Assembly: GCA_905182985.1 (NCBI GenBank)
Contig: CAJJDN010000029.1
Span: forward strand, 612,530 to 676,529
DNA: 64,000 nucleotides
Source of the DNA: Paramecium sonneborni
Taxonomy: Eukaryota > Ciliophora > Oligohymenophorea > Peniculida > Parameciidae
Reading direction: 5' to 3'
The notes under the pieces are model-generated. The model had not been told where the DNA came from and did no database searches. It was given only the letters and a program-made list of their open reading frames with translations. The position numbers and the translations under genes were made by a program. Below, piece after piece: positions 12,683-24,666 of the stretch; positions within the stretch are counted from its first letter, which is position 1, and every line of letters starts with the position of its first letter.

Positions 12683-15600
12683 TCAAAAAGCAGTTATGAA
12701 TATATTTGTCGAAATATTTTTCTATATTTTTCTATTTTTTGGTTTAGAATTTTTAAATTTACAGTAGAGTTAATAGATTGCTGAGACTAGAGGACCAGTC
12801 AAACTAAAAATTAATAATCCTATTTGAGCAAATCCTATTTATATTTATTAATTTAATGTTAAGTAGCTTTGAAAATCTTAACAATATGATAAATTCAATA
12901 ATATTGATATAATTATTGGAATTTCTAAAGACAGTACAGTTATTATTTCAAGCTTTGAAGTTATAAATTTCTTTCTTAAAATCACAAAAATGTATGATGA
13001 AGTAAAAAATGATATAAGAATGCATTAATATATAGGATGATCTTACATTTAGGTCAATATCAAATGAAAAGAGAATTTTTTAAGCAAAATTAACTTTTCA
13101 GACTAAATTTTTTTATGTTTTATAATTTATAATCTATTCAAAATTTTTCTTAGATTTAATAAAAAAATTTTCATCATAATTGCTAAATAACAAAAACAAA
13201 TTAATAAAGAAATTCTTTATCTATTTTTCGATTCGTTATTTGAAATTAAAAATAAACCTACTTTAAACATCAAGTCCCAACTATTAGCATTGAAAAATTA
13301 TATAAAACTATTTGTATTGAAGATCTTTTAAATTTCTAAATTTTTTCTTTTATAATGATAAAGATGGCGAAAAATTGTTTTAAAAATTCGATATTTACAA
13401 TTATCAACAAAGATGGCTATTTTAGATAAGGGAAATAGTATTGAAATATATTTTTCGTAAATATAGAGTTTCAAAATAAAGGGAATTACTAAAATCAACT
13501 GGAATAAAAAACTATTAATGTTAGTTAAGAAATCTGCATTTAATTCTTATTCTCTAAATTTACCTATACTCTATTAATAATTTGGTTCAATTATTTCTTA
13601 ATATAAATCTGGAAATTTTAAATAATTTAATAAAGGTTAAAAAGTAATAAAATTAGAAGATTCAAAAAAAATATAGACGTTTTAGGGATAGTTTATGTTA
13701 ATGTATTTTAAAAACTGCTCATATTGTAGAATATCTAATAATTTGATTGCTTAAACAAATTCACCTAAAAATAACATTAACCCACTGCTGCAGCTTAAAC
13801 TAATCATCATAGAATAGCCAAATTTTTTTAAAGTTTATGATGAAGCTAATTGAGAAATAGTCAATATCTTCGGAACTTTAAGTTTTATAGAGATATTAGT
13901 TGGTAAAACTGCAATTTCATTTTCATCCAAGAGTGTTTCATTAATAAATACACTAAAGTTTAATTAACTTTCTACTTAGTAGTAAAATTAAATTTTGAAT
14001 TCATATTGAATGTGTCTATATTCAAATTAAACAATAGAAGATTTTGGATAACATATTATAAGGTATTGATCTTCTTATAATCCTATAATTTTAGAAGAAT
14101 TCTAAAATAAAAATTGATCAGATTCATAATTTTAATATAATCTAACTTTTTTAGAATAGGTGAGTTGAACATATTGATAATATTAAGTTTAATTTAAATA
14201 TCGAAGGTAAGCATTTGTAAGTGAATAACAAGAGTTGAGTTATTTATCTTTGGTAATGCAATTCCAATTAATTTCAATTAGACAATTTTTTGAACATCCA
14301 TCATTACTAAATGTATTACCATCATCGCATTCTTCATAAATTTCTCTGATTCCATTACCACATTCAATAGATTTACAATTTCCATTTTAAATTGTATAAT
14401 TTTGATGACATAATAAGCATTAACCATCATAACAATCTAAGCATGCATAACTACAATTTTATTTACTAAGGGTAATATTATTTTGTTCATTACTATTTAC
14501 TTTAATACATTGGCCATTAATATTTTATTCCCCAATTTAACATACATCTAAACATTACCCAGCATTGCATATTTGACAACCAAAAGTGCATTCTAATTAA
14601 CAATTAAAACAACCATCATACTAAACTTCATTACCATCATCACATTCTTCTAAACCAAGTTCTACATAATTATCTCCACAAATAGGTAAACAGATATCTT
14701 AAACTAAATGGAAATGTTCCTAACAAATTTAACATTAATTTTTATAATTGCATATTTCACAATAAAAACATTCAGTTTGACATTAAAAGCATCCATCTCC
14801 AATGTCTAAATTTCCATCATCACATTATTCAAATGGTACTACAATTCCATCTCCACAAATTGATTAACATTATTAATCAATTAGATACCATCCTTCTCTA
14901 CAATATAAGCATTTTCCATATACACAATTTAAACATTCTAATTGACAACTTGGTTAACATTTATAACAACTATCAAATTAAATATTGTTATTATCATCAC
15001 AGACCTCAAAGTCTTCTATATATTCATCATTACATTTTGATACACAATATTATTTATTAAAAGATAATTAATAATGATCCTCACATTCAAGACAGATGTT
15101 CCATTACTATTTTTTGCATTATTCAATATATTGAATATTACATTAATTATAATAATATCCCATTATTCCATAACTTTGAGGGTTGCAATCTAAAAATTCA
15201 TAAAGTAAGAATTATTAATTATCCTTGTTATTTAATAATGTATGTTAGTAATAACCATTTATTTACAGATATTCAAAGCCACATCCTAAGTACTTTTATT
15301 AGACAGAATTAGTTAATACTTAATCACATTCTAAATGGCATAATCCATTAATTAATATCCTTGGAAATTAACATTCTCTACATTTTCCTTTTAAACATTA
15401 CAAACAAAATTGTGGACAAGAATATTTACAATTATGACAACCATCATAAGGATTTAAGTTTGAATCATCACATTCTTCATTTTAAACTAATTTTAAATCA
15501 CCACAAATAGGTGAACATTTCTAGTCTTATTCTATATATATCCAACCTTCATCACAAAATAAACATATATTTCTAACACAAAAAGTACAACCTTCAACCA

Positions 15601-16760
15601 ATTCAGGTTTACTCAATAAACATCCTTCAAAAGGCATTCCTAAATCTGAATCTTTTTATTTTATTTTAGTTTTAACGAATAACTAAAAGTCTGATATTCC
15701 AAAGTAAGGCATGCCAGACATTGGATCATACTATATCATTATAGCATCAATACGAAATTTTATAGTAGGATTTGTATGATCATAATCAACAATATTCATT
15801 TCTAAAATTTAATTTTAATGACAGAAAAATAGTGCATCACTTACTCTATCTGAAAATTATTATGTAGTCGTTACTAATTGATTATCGATTTTTACCGTTA
15901 AAGTTGGATTATCTGCATTCCCAATTTAGAATTTAATAGTTAAATTAATAATATTGTGTGGATCTAAGTCAATTTCTATTTACATAAAATTCCCATAAGT
16001 AAATTGGAATTGATATCCTAAAAATTAATATTATATACCTCCACAACTTTAAAATAGAGGTGGGATTTCTATAGTAGTCCAATCTATTAAAATTGGAACC
16101 AGTTTTTAATCAAAGCATTAACTTTAACTACATGAATCACAGCCAATAGAACATTCATCTATTTCTAATTAGATATTTGATATCCCCCATCGACTTCCAT
16201 CTCCTTTAAATATTATCATTAAAGTAGGAGTGTTATGTGAAAAAGATAAAATTATATTTTTAACTTCATCATTTTCACTATCATAACAAAAATTTGTTAT
16301 TGTATCCAAGTTAGAGAAACTTTGTTAATATTTAATCTTTAGATCAGCATATGTTGTAAATAGGTTATTATTCCACAAATCGATTCTATTCAAAATTAAA
16401 TGTAATTCTATACCTCCAAAATTAAAATTACAAGTAAACCTTATAATGAGGTTCAAGTATAAAGGTCTTATAAATCACACAATTTTTTAAATAGGGGGAA
16501 TTATCTAAATAAATTATACTTTATGATGGACTACAAGTATTATCAACTCCATAAGTGTTTGAGCTCCATGATATCTAGTACCAATCTATATATCTTCAAT
16601 TTCTATTACCATTATTATCCGCTGATGTGAATATACCAAAAAATTTAGAATACACTATTTTTCGATTTAATCCACAGGAAAACATTATTAATAGAATAAT
16701 TAATTGTAATTCTATTCCATGAGTTTTCTTTAAAGATTTGTTTAGAAATATGGACGGCAT
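12683..16760 (-). CDS. Giant cysteine-rich membrane protein with DUF4215 repeats
   Basis: ATG 16760 to TGA 12683, 1341 residues after two introns at 16586-16609 (24 nt) and 16386-16413 (28 nt). A signal-like hydrophobic stretch lies at residues 17-30. Two beta-rich N-terminal modules follow, the first with the motif [16 protein letters not shown], which is restored only if the second intron is removed. Five DUF4215 (myxococcus cysteine-rich type) repeats come next, pattern CGxG...E.CDDGN....DGC..C, spaced by CxxC clusters. The last 550 residues hold many hydrophobic helices, so the protein is a large ectodomain on a multi-pass membrane anchor. Such proteins are common on the ciliate surface; ligand and role are unknown. 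The C-terminal architecture is shared with the gene at 34694-41536. It could also be called a growth-factor-receptor Cys-rich (Furin-like) protein, since these profiles overlap. Confidence 0.88.
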
Positions 16761-18171
16761 TTTTATATTAAAAATTTGCTATTTATATTATTTCTTATTT
16801 TCAATATCTCATGAAAGTGAGATATAAATCCTAACTTTAATTAGAACAAATTAAGCTCAAAATAATTGAACCTACTCAAACTTTTTAATTGGCAACTCTA
16901 ATATAAACATATAAATTGTAAAATTATTATTTGCATATATTTCTTTTTTTACAAACTGGCAAATTATTCTTTTAGTCTATTAGGAAAAAACCCAAACGAT
17001 TATGACCATTATGTTAATTTTTATATATTCCTCAATTTAAATAAAACTTTCTTAATAATTTTTTCTTAAATAAAAATATAATGAAATTCTAATCTTTATC
17101 TGGGTAATAGTTCGATGAAGCTTGATTTATAACCATAATACTAATAATCAAATTAAGAAGGATAGAGGAATTAATTTTAAAATACCGTAATATTAGATGC
17201 ATTTCTAATCAGATTTAATTATTAAAAATAATAAATGAATAATATTAAAATATAATATAATATTTTATAAATAATGAAGTTTAGTAAATAATATTAGACT
17301 CAGAAATATTAAGCTGTAGTCACTTACTCACCATATATATGAGAAGGTAGAGAGAATAATATTCAGAAGTAATGTTATTTTTATCGATAAATTAAGTCAA
17401 TTTATTTTTGAAAATATAAGTTAATTTAAAACTAAAATAGTTATTTTTTTATGTTAAAAAGTACGAAGAAAAATATTCATGTCTATTCTTAATTAAAAAA
17501 CAATAATTTGAACACAAGAAAAGCAAAATAAGATTCGATTTTAGTAGTTTATGCTCAAGCCACTTTTTAACTTCAACTATCACATATATGTAGATTTATA
17601 GAATGCATAATTTTTTATTTTTAAATCAGAAACCTAAATTTATATCTATTAATTTTAACATGTACTTTATAAAATTTCATTTAAGCTTATTGAGTTCTCT
17701 TTTTTTTGAAGGTTTTGATAACTATTTTTCTCAAAATATGTTAGAACAATGTAAATCAACTAAAGAAATCATCTATACTATAAACTAAATAAAATTGTTT
17801 ATTAATTAAGACATTTTTAACTCGTTAATAATAATGGAAAATACTATTGAGTATATTATATTTTTAATAAATATTTATTAGTCTTTATAATTATTTTACA
17901 TAAAAATAGTTTTTCTTGATTTAAAATTTTTGAAATTCCTAACTAACTTCAACTTTATTATCATTTTAGTTTTAAAGAAGACTTTAAATAAATAATATAT
18001 TTTAGCTGGATAAATAATTTACTGATTTCGGGATTTTAATGTATAATTTATAATAATCATGTTTATTGCCATATTAATTTTTAACATAGTTAAGATTTAA
18101 GAAAAGAGATTTCCGACTTGAGTAAAATAAAAGCTTATAATAATATTATTGGCTAAATATATATGCTTAAG
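16761..18171. other. AT-rich spacer upstream of the cysteine-rich gene
   Basis: Should contain the promoter of the minus-strand gene starting at 16760; no motif is recognisable. A plus-strand frame near 17603-17788 is open for 60 codons but looks like chance. Nothing else is supported. Confidence 0.45.
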
Positions 18172-18639
18172 TCATATTCTTAAGTTAAATTAGCAACTAA
18201 AAAAGTGAAGAATCAGCATGTTTATTATTAATGAGCACAAACAATATCCACTAAACGAAATTAAACAAAATAATTTTAAATTGTCCAAAAATTTATTATA
18301 AAATATGAGTTTAGAAAAAAATAAATAAATTATAACTAATTTTTATTTTGTAATATATATAGTTAATAAAGCGTTAGATTTTTGTGATGATTTCATTTGA
18401 ATAAGTTTGTTTGAGTTAATAAATTTAAGAAATGAGAGAATCGTTTCAATATAAGACTTTTTCAGTTCAAACTGGTCAGAGCAATTACACAAACTGCTCT
18501 TGTCAAACAATTGAATTTTGTAGTAGATATAATCAATATGGTAATATATCGTAAGTTGGAGATATTGAGTGTAATAGAAAAGTAAATAGAAAGCCAAAAA
18601 TAATCTATTATGATTGCTAGGACTATCAACAAAATCCAT
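18172..18639 (-). CDS. Possible small hydrophobic protein, unrecognised
   Basis: ATG at 18639 to TGA at 18172, 155 codons with TAA as Gln and no intron needed. The predicted protein is hydrophobic and Tyr/Leu/Phe-rich, with two or three likely membrane stretches and a short CNCSDQFELKK segment. I know no family for it. A second frame starting at 18698 is also open for 78 codons and also hydrophobic, which weakens the case. It may be a small membrane protein gene or the tail of a decayed multi-pass protein. Base composition is slightly less AT-rich than the flanks, the main reason for listing it. Confidence 0.3.
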
Positions 18640-19466
18640 AAAAAAAGTTCTAACATTTGTTGATTCAAATTAAATTTCTGAAAAATTTTTAATACCATAA
18701 TATTTTGTTTAAAAATTAATCTATCTTGTACTTATTCAAATGTTACTTAAAACCTGATTCCAACTTTAAGTTTTAATATTCTAATCACCAGATGAAATGT
18801 AAATTTTTATTAAGAAGAAGTTTTTGTTTATATCTATTTAAAAATTCACATTGAGAATTTATTAGATATTGGAAATGAGAAATGGGTATGGGTGTTATAC
18901 AAGTATATTTTAAATATCATCTTTGATTTATATAAATGATATAGGTTAGCATAATTTTTAATCAAGTTATCTAAATTGCAATACATTCATATCAAAACTT
19001 ATCAATATTTTTAATTATTTGATAAATTTTCTTAACTTATTAATTAATTGATTAAAACTACATATAGTTTCACATATCCATCAATAAATATCGATTTTTG
19101 AAGCGATGCATTTTAAAAACCAAAAAATTTAATTTGAACAATCAAATTACACATTGCATTATTTCCTTTTAGAATAGAAAACTTGTACTCCATAAATCTT
19201 TTAGATAATATTTTATGAAGGGTTTTAAAGATTTAAATATTCTTTTTAGTTTTCGGTTACCTAAGTTATAAAATGTTAATTTTAAATAAAATATTGCAAT
19301 ATCTTAAAATGTTAAAATTGCCTAAATGTTTAAATGAGTATTTGTTAGTTCTTCCATTGCCCCCAAAAAATTAAACAATTAAAACTTTTCAATAGAAATT
19401 GCTAAGAATGTGATGAATTAACCGAATCTGATTAATCCAAAAGGATGGATAAATAAGGCTTATTGA
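18640..19466. other. AT-rich spacer with possible coding scraps at 19.3-19.46 kb
   Basis: About 19310-19460 contains short plus-strand stretches that read like protein (LVLPLPPKNQTIK and, in another frame, NCQECDELTESDQSK). They could be 5' exons of the polyglutamine frame that follows, but I found no splice pair joining them cleanly. Confidence 0.3.
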
Positions 19467-19719
19467 GAATTCAAATATTCCTCAAATTAATTATTTGAAT
19501 TTCAATACCTTCAACTAAAAAAAATAAAATTATTTTTGAAAAAATTTCTATCTTTTTATAAACTCATTTATTCATTCAAAATATCAAAAATAATAAATAC
19601 TACTAAAATTTAAAATATATTTAAATCAATCTCATTACTTAGTAACAATTAGAGATTTTTAATATCTTTTTAAAAGTGTTTCAAATAAAACTAAAATTAA
19701 TTTATCTTCTCTTAAAATT

Positions 19720-19791
<72 letters not shown>

Positions 19792-20162
19792 TTAATGTGT
19801 TGGAAAGTGGTTTCAAATTAAAAGGAAAATTCATAGTGACTTTATCAAATTTTATTTCGAATAATGGTACTTAAGGGATGGATGTTTAATCTAAGAATGT
19901 AAAAATCTTTTTAACTAAATCAAGAATTTTAGATGATAATACAAATTTAGAAGGAAGTGGTTTATTTAAGATTAAATTCGGAAGATTTTATTAACAGAGA
20001 TTATTTGTAACACAGCTAAAGAAGGTGGAGGAATGTAATTAAATTTAAATAAGTAATTTAAGAAATAATAACTTAAATTAATCTTTATTAATTTTTAAAA
20101 CTGCACAAATATTCCTTAAGAATTGCCTTAATTTGGAATTAAATATGAAAAATAAAAAATGA
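19467..20162 (+). CDS. Open frame with TAA-encoded polyglutamine tract; N-terminus unresolved
   Basis: A frame with no TGA runs from 19467 to the stop at 20160-20162, 231 codons. It contains no ATG before the glutamine tract, so the true start must lie in an upstream exon or the locus is a fragment. The tract at 19722-19790 reads as 3 Gln, Lys, 19 Gln, every Gln being TAA. After it the sequence looks like real protein: LESGFKLKGKFIVTLSN, a KNVKIFLTKSRILDDN stretch, and KIKFGRFYQQRLFV. It then becomes Asn/Leu-rich. No domain is recognised. If coding, it is a soluble protein with a low-complexity linker. If not, the tract is just an AAT-type microsatellite beside a decayed gene. Confidence 0.4.
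19722..19790 (+). repeat. (TAA)n trinucleotide microsatellite
   Basis: Three TAA units, one AAA, then nineteen uninterrupted TAA units. In the ciliate code this is polyglutamine in one frame and polyasparagine (AAT) in another. It is the only long microsatellite I noticed in the window. Confidence 0.95.
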
Positions 20163-21944
20163 GATCTATTTCAAAATAATTGGCAATAGAAACATTTTTT
20201 ATAAATATTTTATTAATTCCAATTAATTAATAAATTTCATTGTAAAAGATATATGATTTTTGACCTCAAAATTATTTTCCTATATTAATTAGCTATTTCA
20301 AATGAAATAATAACTTAGAAATCTTTTCATAATGTTAAATAACATAAAAAAGTTATAATAAAATAACAAACTACATTTATGAAAATCACAATTTAGTCAG
20401 AAAATAATCCTAGAGTTTAGCTTTAAATTATAATTTTGGAAATTCAGAGTTATTTTAACTTAAATTAAACTATGATTAGAAATAAGAGTTAAAGAAAATA
20501 TTAAGAAATTCAGAATAGTTTTTTCTTCATAAAAAAATTAAGAATAAAAAATGGACTTTGAAGTTTACCCACTTTAAATAAAGATATTAATGAAGTTATG
20601 AAATGCTTATTCTACTGAAGATTGGACAACTACCTGATATCAATAAAATATTTGCTACTTAACTTTTTACTTTACTAAATTTATGAAATTTACTACTTGA
20701 TTTATATTAGACTAAGCTTTATCTATTAGCAAAGTCCTTTAGTTGGGATAAACAGAGAACAATTCAGTATGGAAATAACCGTAAAGGGTATCTCTTTAAG
20801 AAGTAGTATGATTGGTCTAATCATCCTACTATTTTAAATAACACAAGGTTTTCGATACGATAAAAATTCTATTTATAATAAAATTGTCAGAGTTTGTTTT
20901 ATTTCCTGATTTGTTTATTTTGACGACGATCTTTTTTTCTGCCCATAACAAGGTAGTTGATGCTCTGTTTTACCCTCATAAAGAATAATAAAATAGTTGC
21001 TATAGGGTTTTGAAATATTGAATGGTATACTTAGAATAGAATATAAATTAAAGAAGTAACAAATGATCAAATTTGATTGAACTATTTTGATATTTGTATA
21101 AATAATATAAATAAAAAATTATAAAATTTGTAAAGAATTATTTACAGAATAAAGTATTCAAATTGTTCTTAAACAATTATTATATCCAATGAAAAGCAAT
21201 CGAAGCAAAATTAAATGTAAAAATAATAATAAAGTGTTATCTTCTCTGAAAAATTTGATATTTTGATCTTCAATTTAAAATTAATTATTAGTTAATATAT
21301 ATATATTTGTTATTTAAACAAGACTATATATTGAAAGGGATTATGTGCAAATAGCTCCTTTCATTAATTTAAATAAATTATTTGAAATAGTACTTTTAAT
21401 AACAAGAGCTATGAATCATGTTTTGAAACATAATTAATTTATAATTGTATTAGAATTTGATATCTAATGCAGAGCCAACAGATTAGATGGATTTAATTGC
21501 ATTTATTTTGAGCTGGCTTATTTAAATATTAAAATGTATAAATAATATTTATGGAATTATTTTTATGATTAAGCAGAATTGATTTTGATTTTTTTTTTTG
21601 AAGTTAATGAAAATAAAGTTTGGTAAATATGTCATAATAACTTTCTATTGGTTTAGATTAGGATTTGTATTTCAAGGATAGTACTTTTATGATGGCTTTA
21701 ATTTTATAGTATTTTAAAGCAATGTAGCAAATTCATATTAAGAATTGAACTTATATAGATTATTTGATATGGTTTGCTTTCTTCTTTTTGCTTGATTCTT
21801 TTGACTATGAAAGGGTTTAGAATTTTTGAGAATTAATGATCAAATAGGAAGAATTGAAATCAATAAAATCTAAAATTAATAATGTAAAAAAACACCTATA
21901 AATCAAAATATTAAAAAAGTATTAAAATGCAATTAAAGTATTAA
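20163..21944. other. Gene-poor stretch with protein-like fragments
   Basis: Several short plus-strand pieces read like protein but do not join. About 20715-20910 gives AKSFSWDKQRTIQYGN and WSNHPTILNNTRFS. About 20885-21035 gives TIFFSAHNKVVDALFYP in another frame. About 21470-21620 gives CRANRLDGFNCIYFELAY. They are less AT-rich than their surroundings. I interpret them as remnants of one or more decayed genes; no family is recognised. Confidence 0.35.
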
Positions 21945-23281
21945 ATGTTAGAATAAATAATCTTTCTAGTTTTTGTCAACTTCTCGTACGAATAAATAAA
22001 ATATGACACAGGTCTTACTCTAGTTTACGATTATATACATGATAGTTTCAATTGTTAAAATGGATATTCAAAAAGTGCAATTATTCAATTCTCTGGAACA
22101 TTTTAGAATATCCCATAGGTTTTTCTTTATCACGAGAAGTATGATTGGATGCCAGCTGAATTGCAATACACATTATCCATCACAACAATTACAACAGTAA
22201 GTAATTAAAGTGTTTTTAATAGGTTTCACAATAACAACGAGTTGTTCAAAGAACAGAGTGTATAGAAATTAATTAAGATGGTGTGCTTTAGATGATCAAC
22301 GTATTGAAGTACTTAATAACTTTGATATGGTAAACCCTGATGATAAAACATTTTCAATCAAGAATCCCAACGCTTAGTTTGGGTTTGTTACTTTTACTAG
22401 CATTCATTATACAGGTCCAATTGATTTTACATTATCAGTAAGTGTAGTTTATTAATATCTAGATAACTTAAATTACAACTAACTCAGTTACTGTTGGTAT
22501 AACAAAAATAGATGGAAAATTTTCAAATCTAAAATAAATTGGTTATTAGGTTGTTGTAGGAGTTGAAGAAGCCTTTATTAATTTAGGATTAAAGTCTCCA
22601 ACAGGAGCCTTTAGCAGTGATGTATTACCAATCTAGATAAACAGATGGTTTGTTATTCCTTTATAGGGACTAAATTATAATAATGCTGATAACATCAGAA
22701 TGTAAACCAATTTTACAAATACTGCGTCAACTAAATAGTATAATTATGCTTCATGTAAATTTTATTCATTTAAAATAGGGAATTCAATTTAAACTCCAAA
22801 TAGACATTCTTAGATTTGGGTTGCTTATTAATTTACAAACTCATATAAAGCACTTGAATGTTTCAGCATTAGGACAAGTCGCAAATAAATCATAGATTTA
22901 TCTATTGTCCCTAAAATATATTTAGAATTGGTTTCATTAAATTAAATCTACACAACAGTTGGAAACTATAACTACTTAGTAAATAAATCAATTATGCCTC
23001 TTTATATGATTATTTAATCAACATGTCCAAATGGAAAAAAGATTAAAGCAGATTTCAATAAATGTAATTCCTGTAGCATTTCTAAATTTTATTCTTTTAC
23101 CTATAATTGTTTTAATCAAATGAATTACGTTGGTTTTTTTCCAAAGTTTAAGTAAGCATTCCAACAATATAATCAATTTAAAATTAATTTACAAGCATCA
23201 TCAGTTGAAATAATTCAAGTGCTTTATGATTAATAAATTACAGAATAAACTATAGTCAAACTTGAGATAGTAGATTTATGA
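21945..23281 (+). CDS. Secreted H-type lectin domain protein
   Basis: ATG 21945, TGA 23279-23281, 429 residues after introns at 22201-22222 (22 nt) and 22438-22462 (25 nt). The spliced length is a multiple of three. The N-terminus (MLEQIIFLVFVNFSYEQI) is a short signal peptide. Residues 45-110 form an H-type lectin domain: QFSGTFQNIPQVFLYHEKYD, then a beta-rich stretch, closing with LRWCALDDQRIEVLN. A second module follows (GPIDFTLS ... VTVGITKIDGKF), then a Cys-rich tail (KCNSCSISKFYSFTYNC). H-type lectins bind N-acetylgalactosamine and occur widely in ciliates, where they are thought to act outside the cell; sugar specificity cannot be read here. The intron 1 donor was chosen among neighbouring GTs because only this one keeps the lectin core in frame. 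It is the better-preserved relative of the gene at 8399-9817. Confidence 0.88.
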
Positions 23282-24666
23282 TGTAGATATATAATATTTT
23301 AGATTTTATAGTGTCCTTTAATTTAAGTCAATATATTTTATTTCTAAATTAATTTAATAAATCAATCTTAAAGTTGTTCATTTATTTGGAATATGTTAGA
23401 AATATCTTCATTAAAATTCAACTTTTGGTTATATGACTTAAGACAATCTTGACTAATTCTAATCATCATGTATAGATTAAAAAGGTTCTATAGGATTGTT
23501 TAAATTTCTCATCTTTTAAAATTAATTATATACAAAAATATAATTTAATTTTTGTAAATACTTCATATTAAATATATTTTTTATTTTTACCTTACTTGAC
23601 ATTTTTTACGATAATTATTCTCTTAGTAAGAAATTTAAATATTTAAAATAACCTAATTCATGGATTTAACATTGCTGTGTTTATCAAGACCACATCAATA
23701 GAGTTAATAAAATCATTTAAAAAAAAACAGAAACTGTTTTATGATAACTTGTTAATAGAAAGTATAAAACATGGCAACGATAATATTAATAAATTTAAAC
23801 TAGTTATCTGTTGGTTGTCTAAATATAACCTAGTCTTTTTAAGAGAAACTGATTGTGGTAGGATCAAATGGTAAGCCGAATTTAAGCTATTTTAAAAGTA
23901 AATTTTTGGAGAGTAAGTCTGTCGGTGAAAATTTAAGTAATGAATAATTTTTTTTGTTAAAAATTTTTTTTTTCGGATAAATTTAAAATGAAAGAAACAA
24001 TTTTACAAACAAATGAATGAAAAATTTATAAACTCAAGATAAACAATAAAAATACCTAAGAATAAAAAAATAATTTAAATTGTCAGCTTGCATTTATTAC
24101 GTAATATTCGCTATTTTGAGGGTCATTTTTGTGAATTAGTTGGATATTCACATGTAGTTTTAACAGATATATGAATGAATTGAATTTTTTTAAATCATAG
24201 ATTAGAATATTTATGCATTTTAAAAAATTTGATTATTATTTAATACCTTTTAAAGGGATTAAATAAATGTAATACTCTTGGTCAATAAATGATATTCACT
24301 ATTCGGTAAATATTATCATTTCTTGAAAGAAAAACTCAAATAAGAAAGAAAATTTAATAGATTAGGAATATTTAATATATAATAAGAATTATTTTTTTAT
24401 TATTTTCTTTTTTTTAAGAAATAAAATTTAATCTAAATTTTATTGGTTATTTTTTCTAGTCTAGTCCATATCATTTTTTTTATCTATTATTATGTTAATA
24501 CTAAAAAAAAAATTTTAATGTGAATTTAGTGAATAAAACTTCTTTAACACTAATTTAAAAAAGCCTATTGTTATGTAATTTATACGAGCATTTCGTAATT
24601 ATTGAAATTAAAATATTATTAAACAGAATAAAAATCATAATAATCTTAAACATTTCTTTATCATCC
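23282..24666. other. AT-rich intergenic region between convergent genes
   Basis: A plus-strand frame at 23677-23926 is open for about 83 codons and is Lys-rich (ELIKSFKKKQKLFYDN), but it begins with GTG and has no upstream ATG in frame. An overlapping frame from ATG 23660 is also open. I cannot choose between them, so neither is annotated as a gene. The rest is low-complexity AT. Confidence 0.4.

Noticed and set aside
14833..15060. Plus-strand His/Asn-rich frame of 75 codons
   Set aside because: Antisense to the DUF4215 repeats; its composition follows from that repeat.
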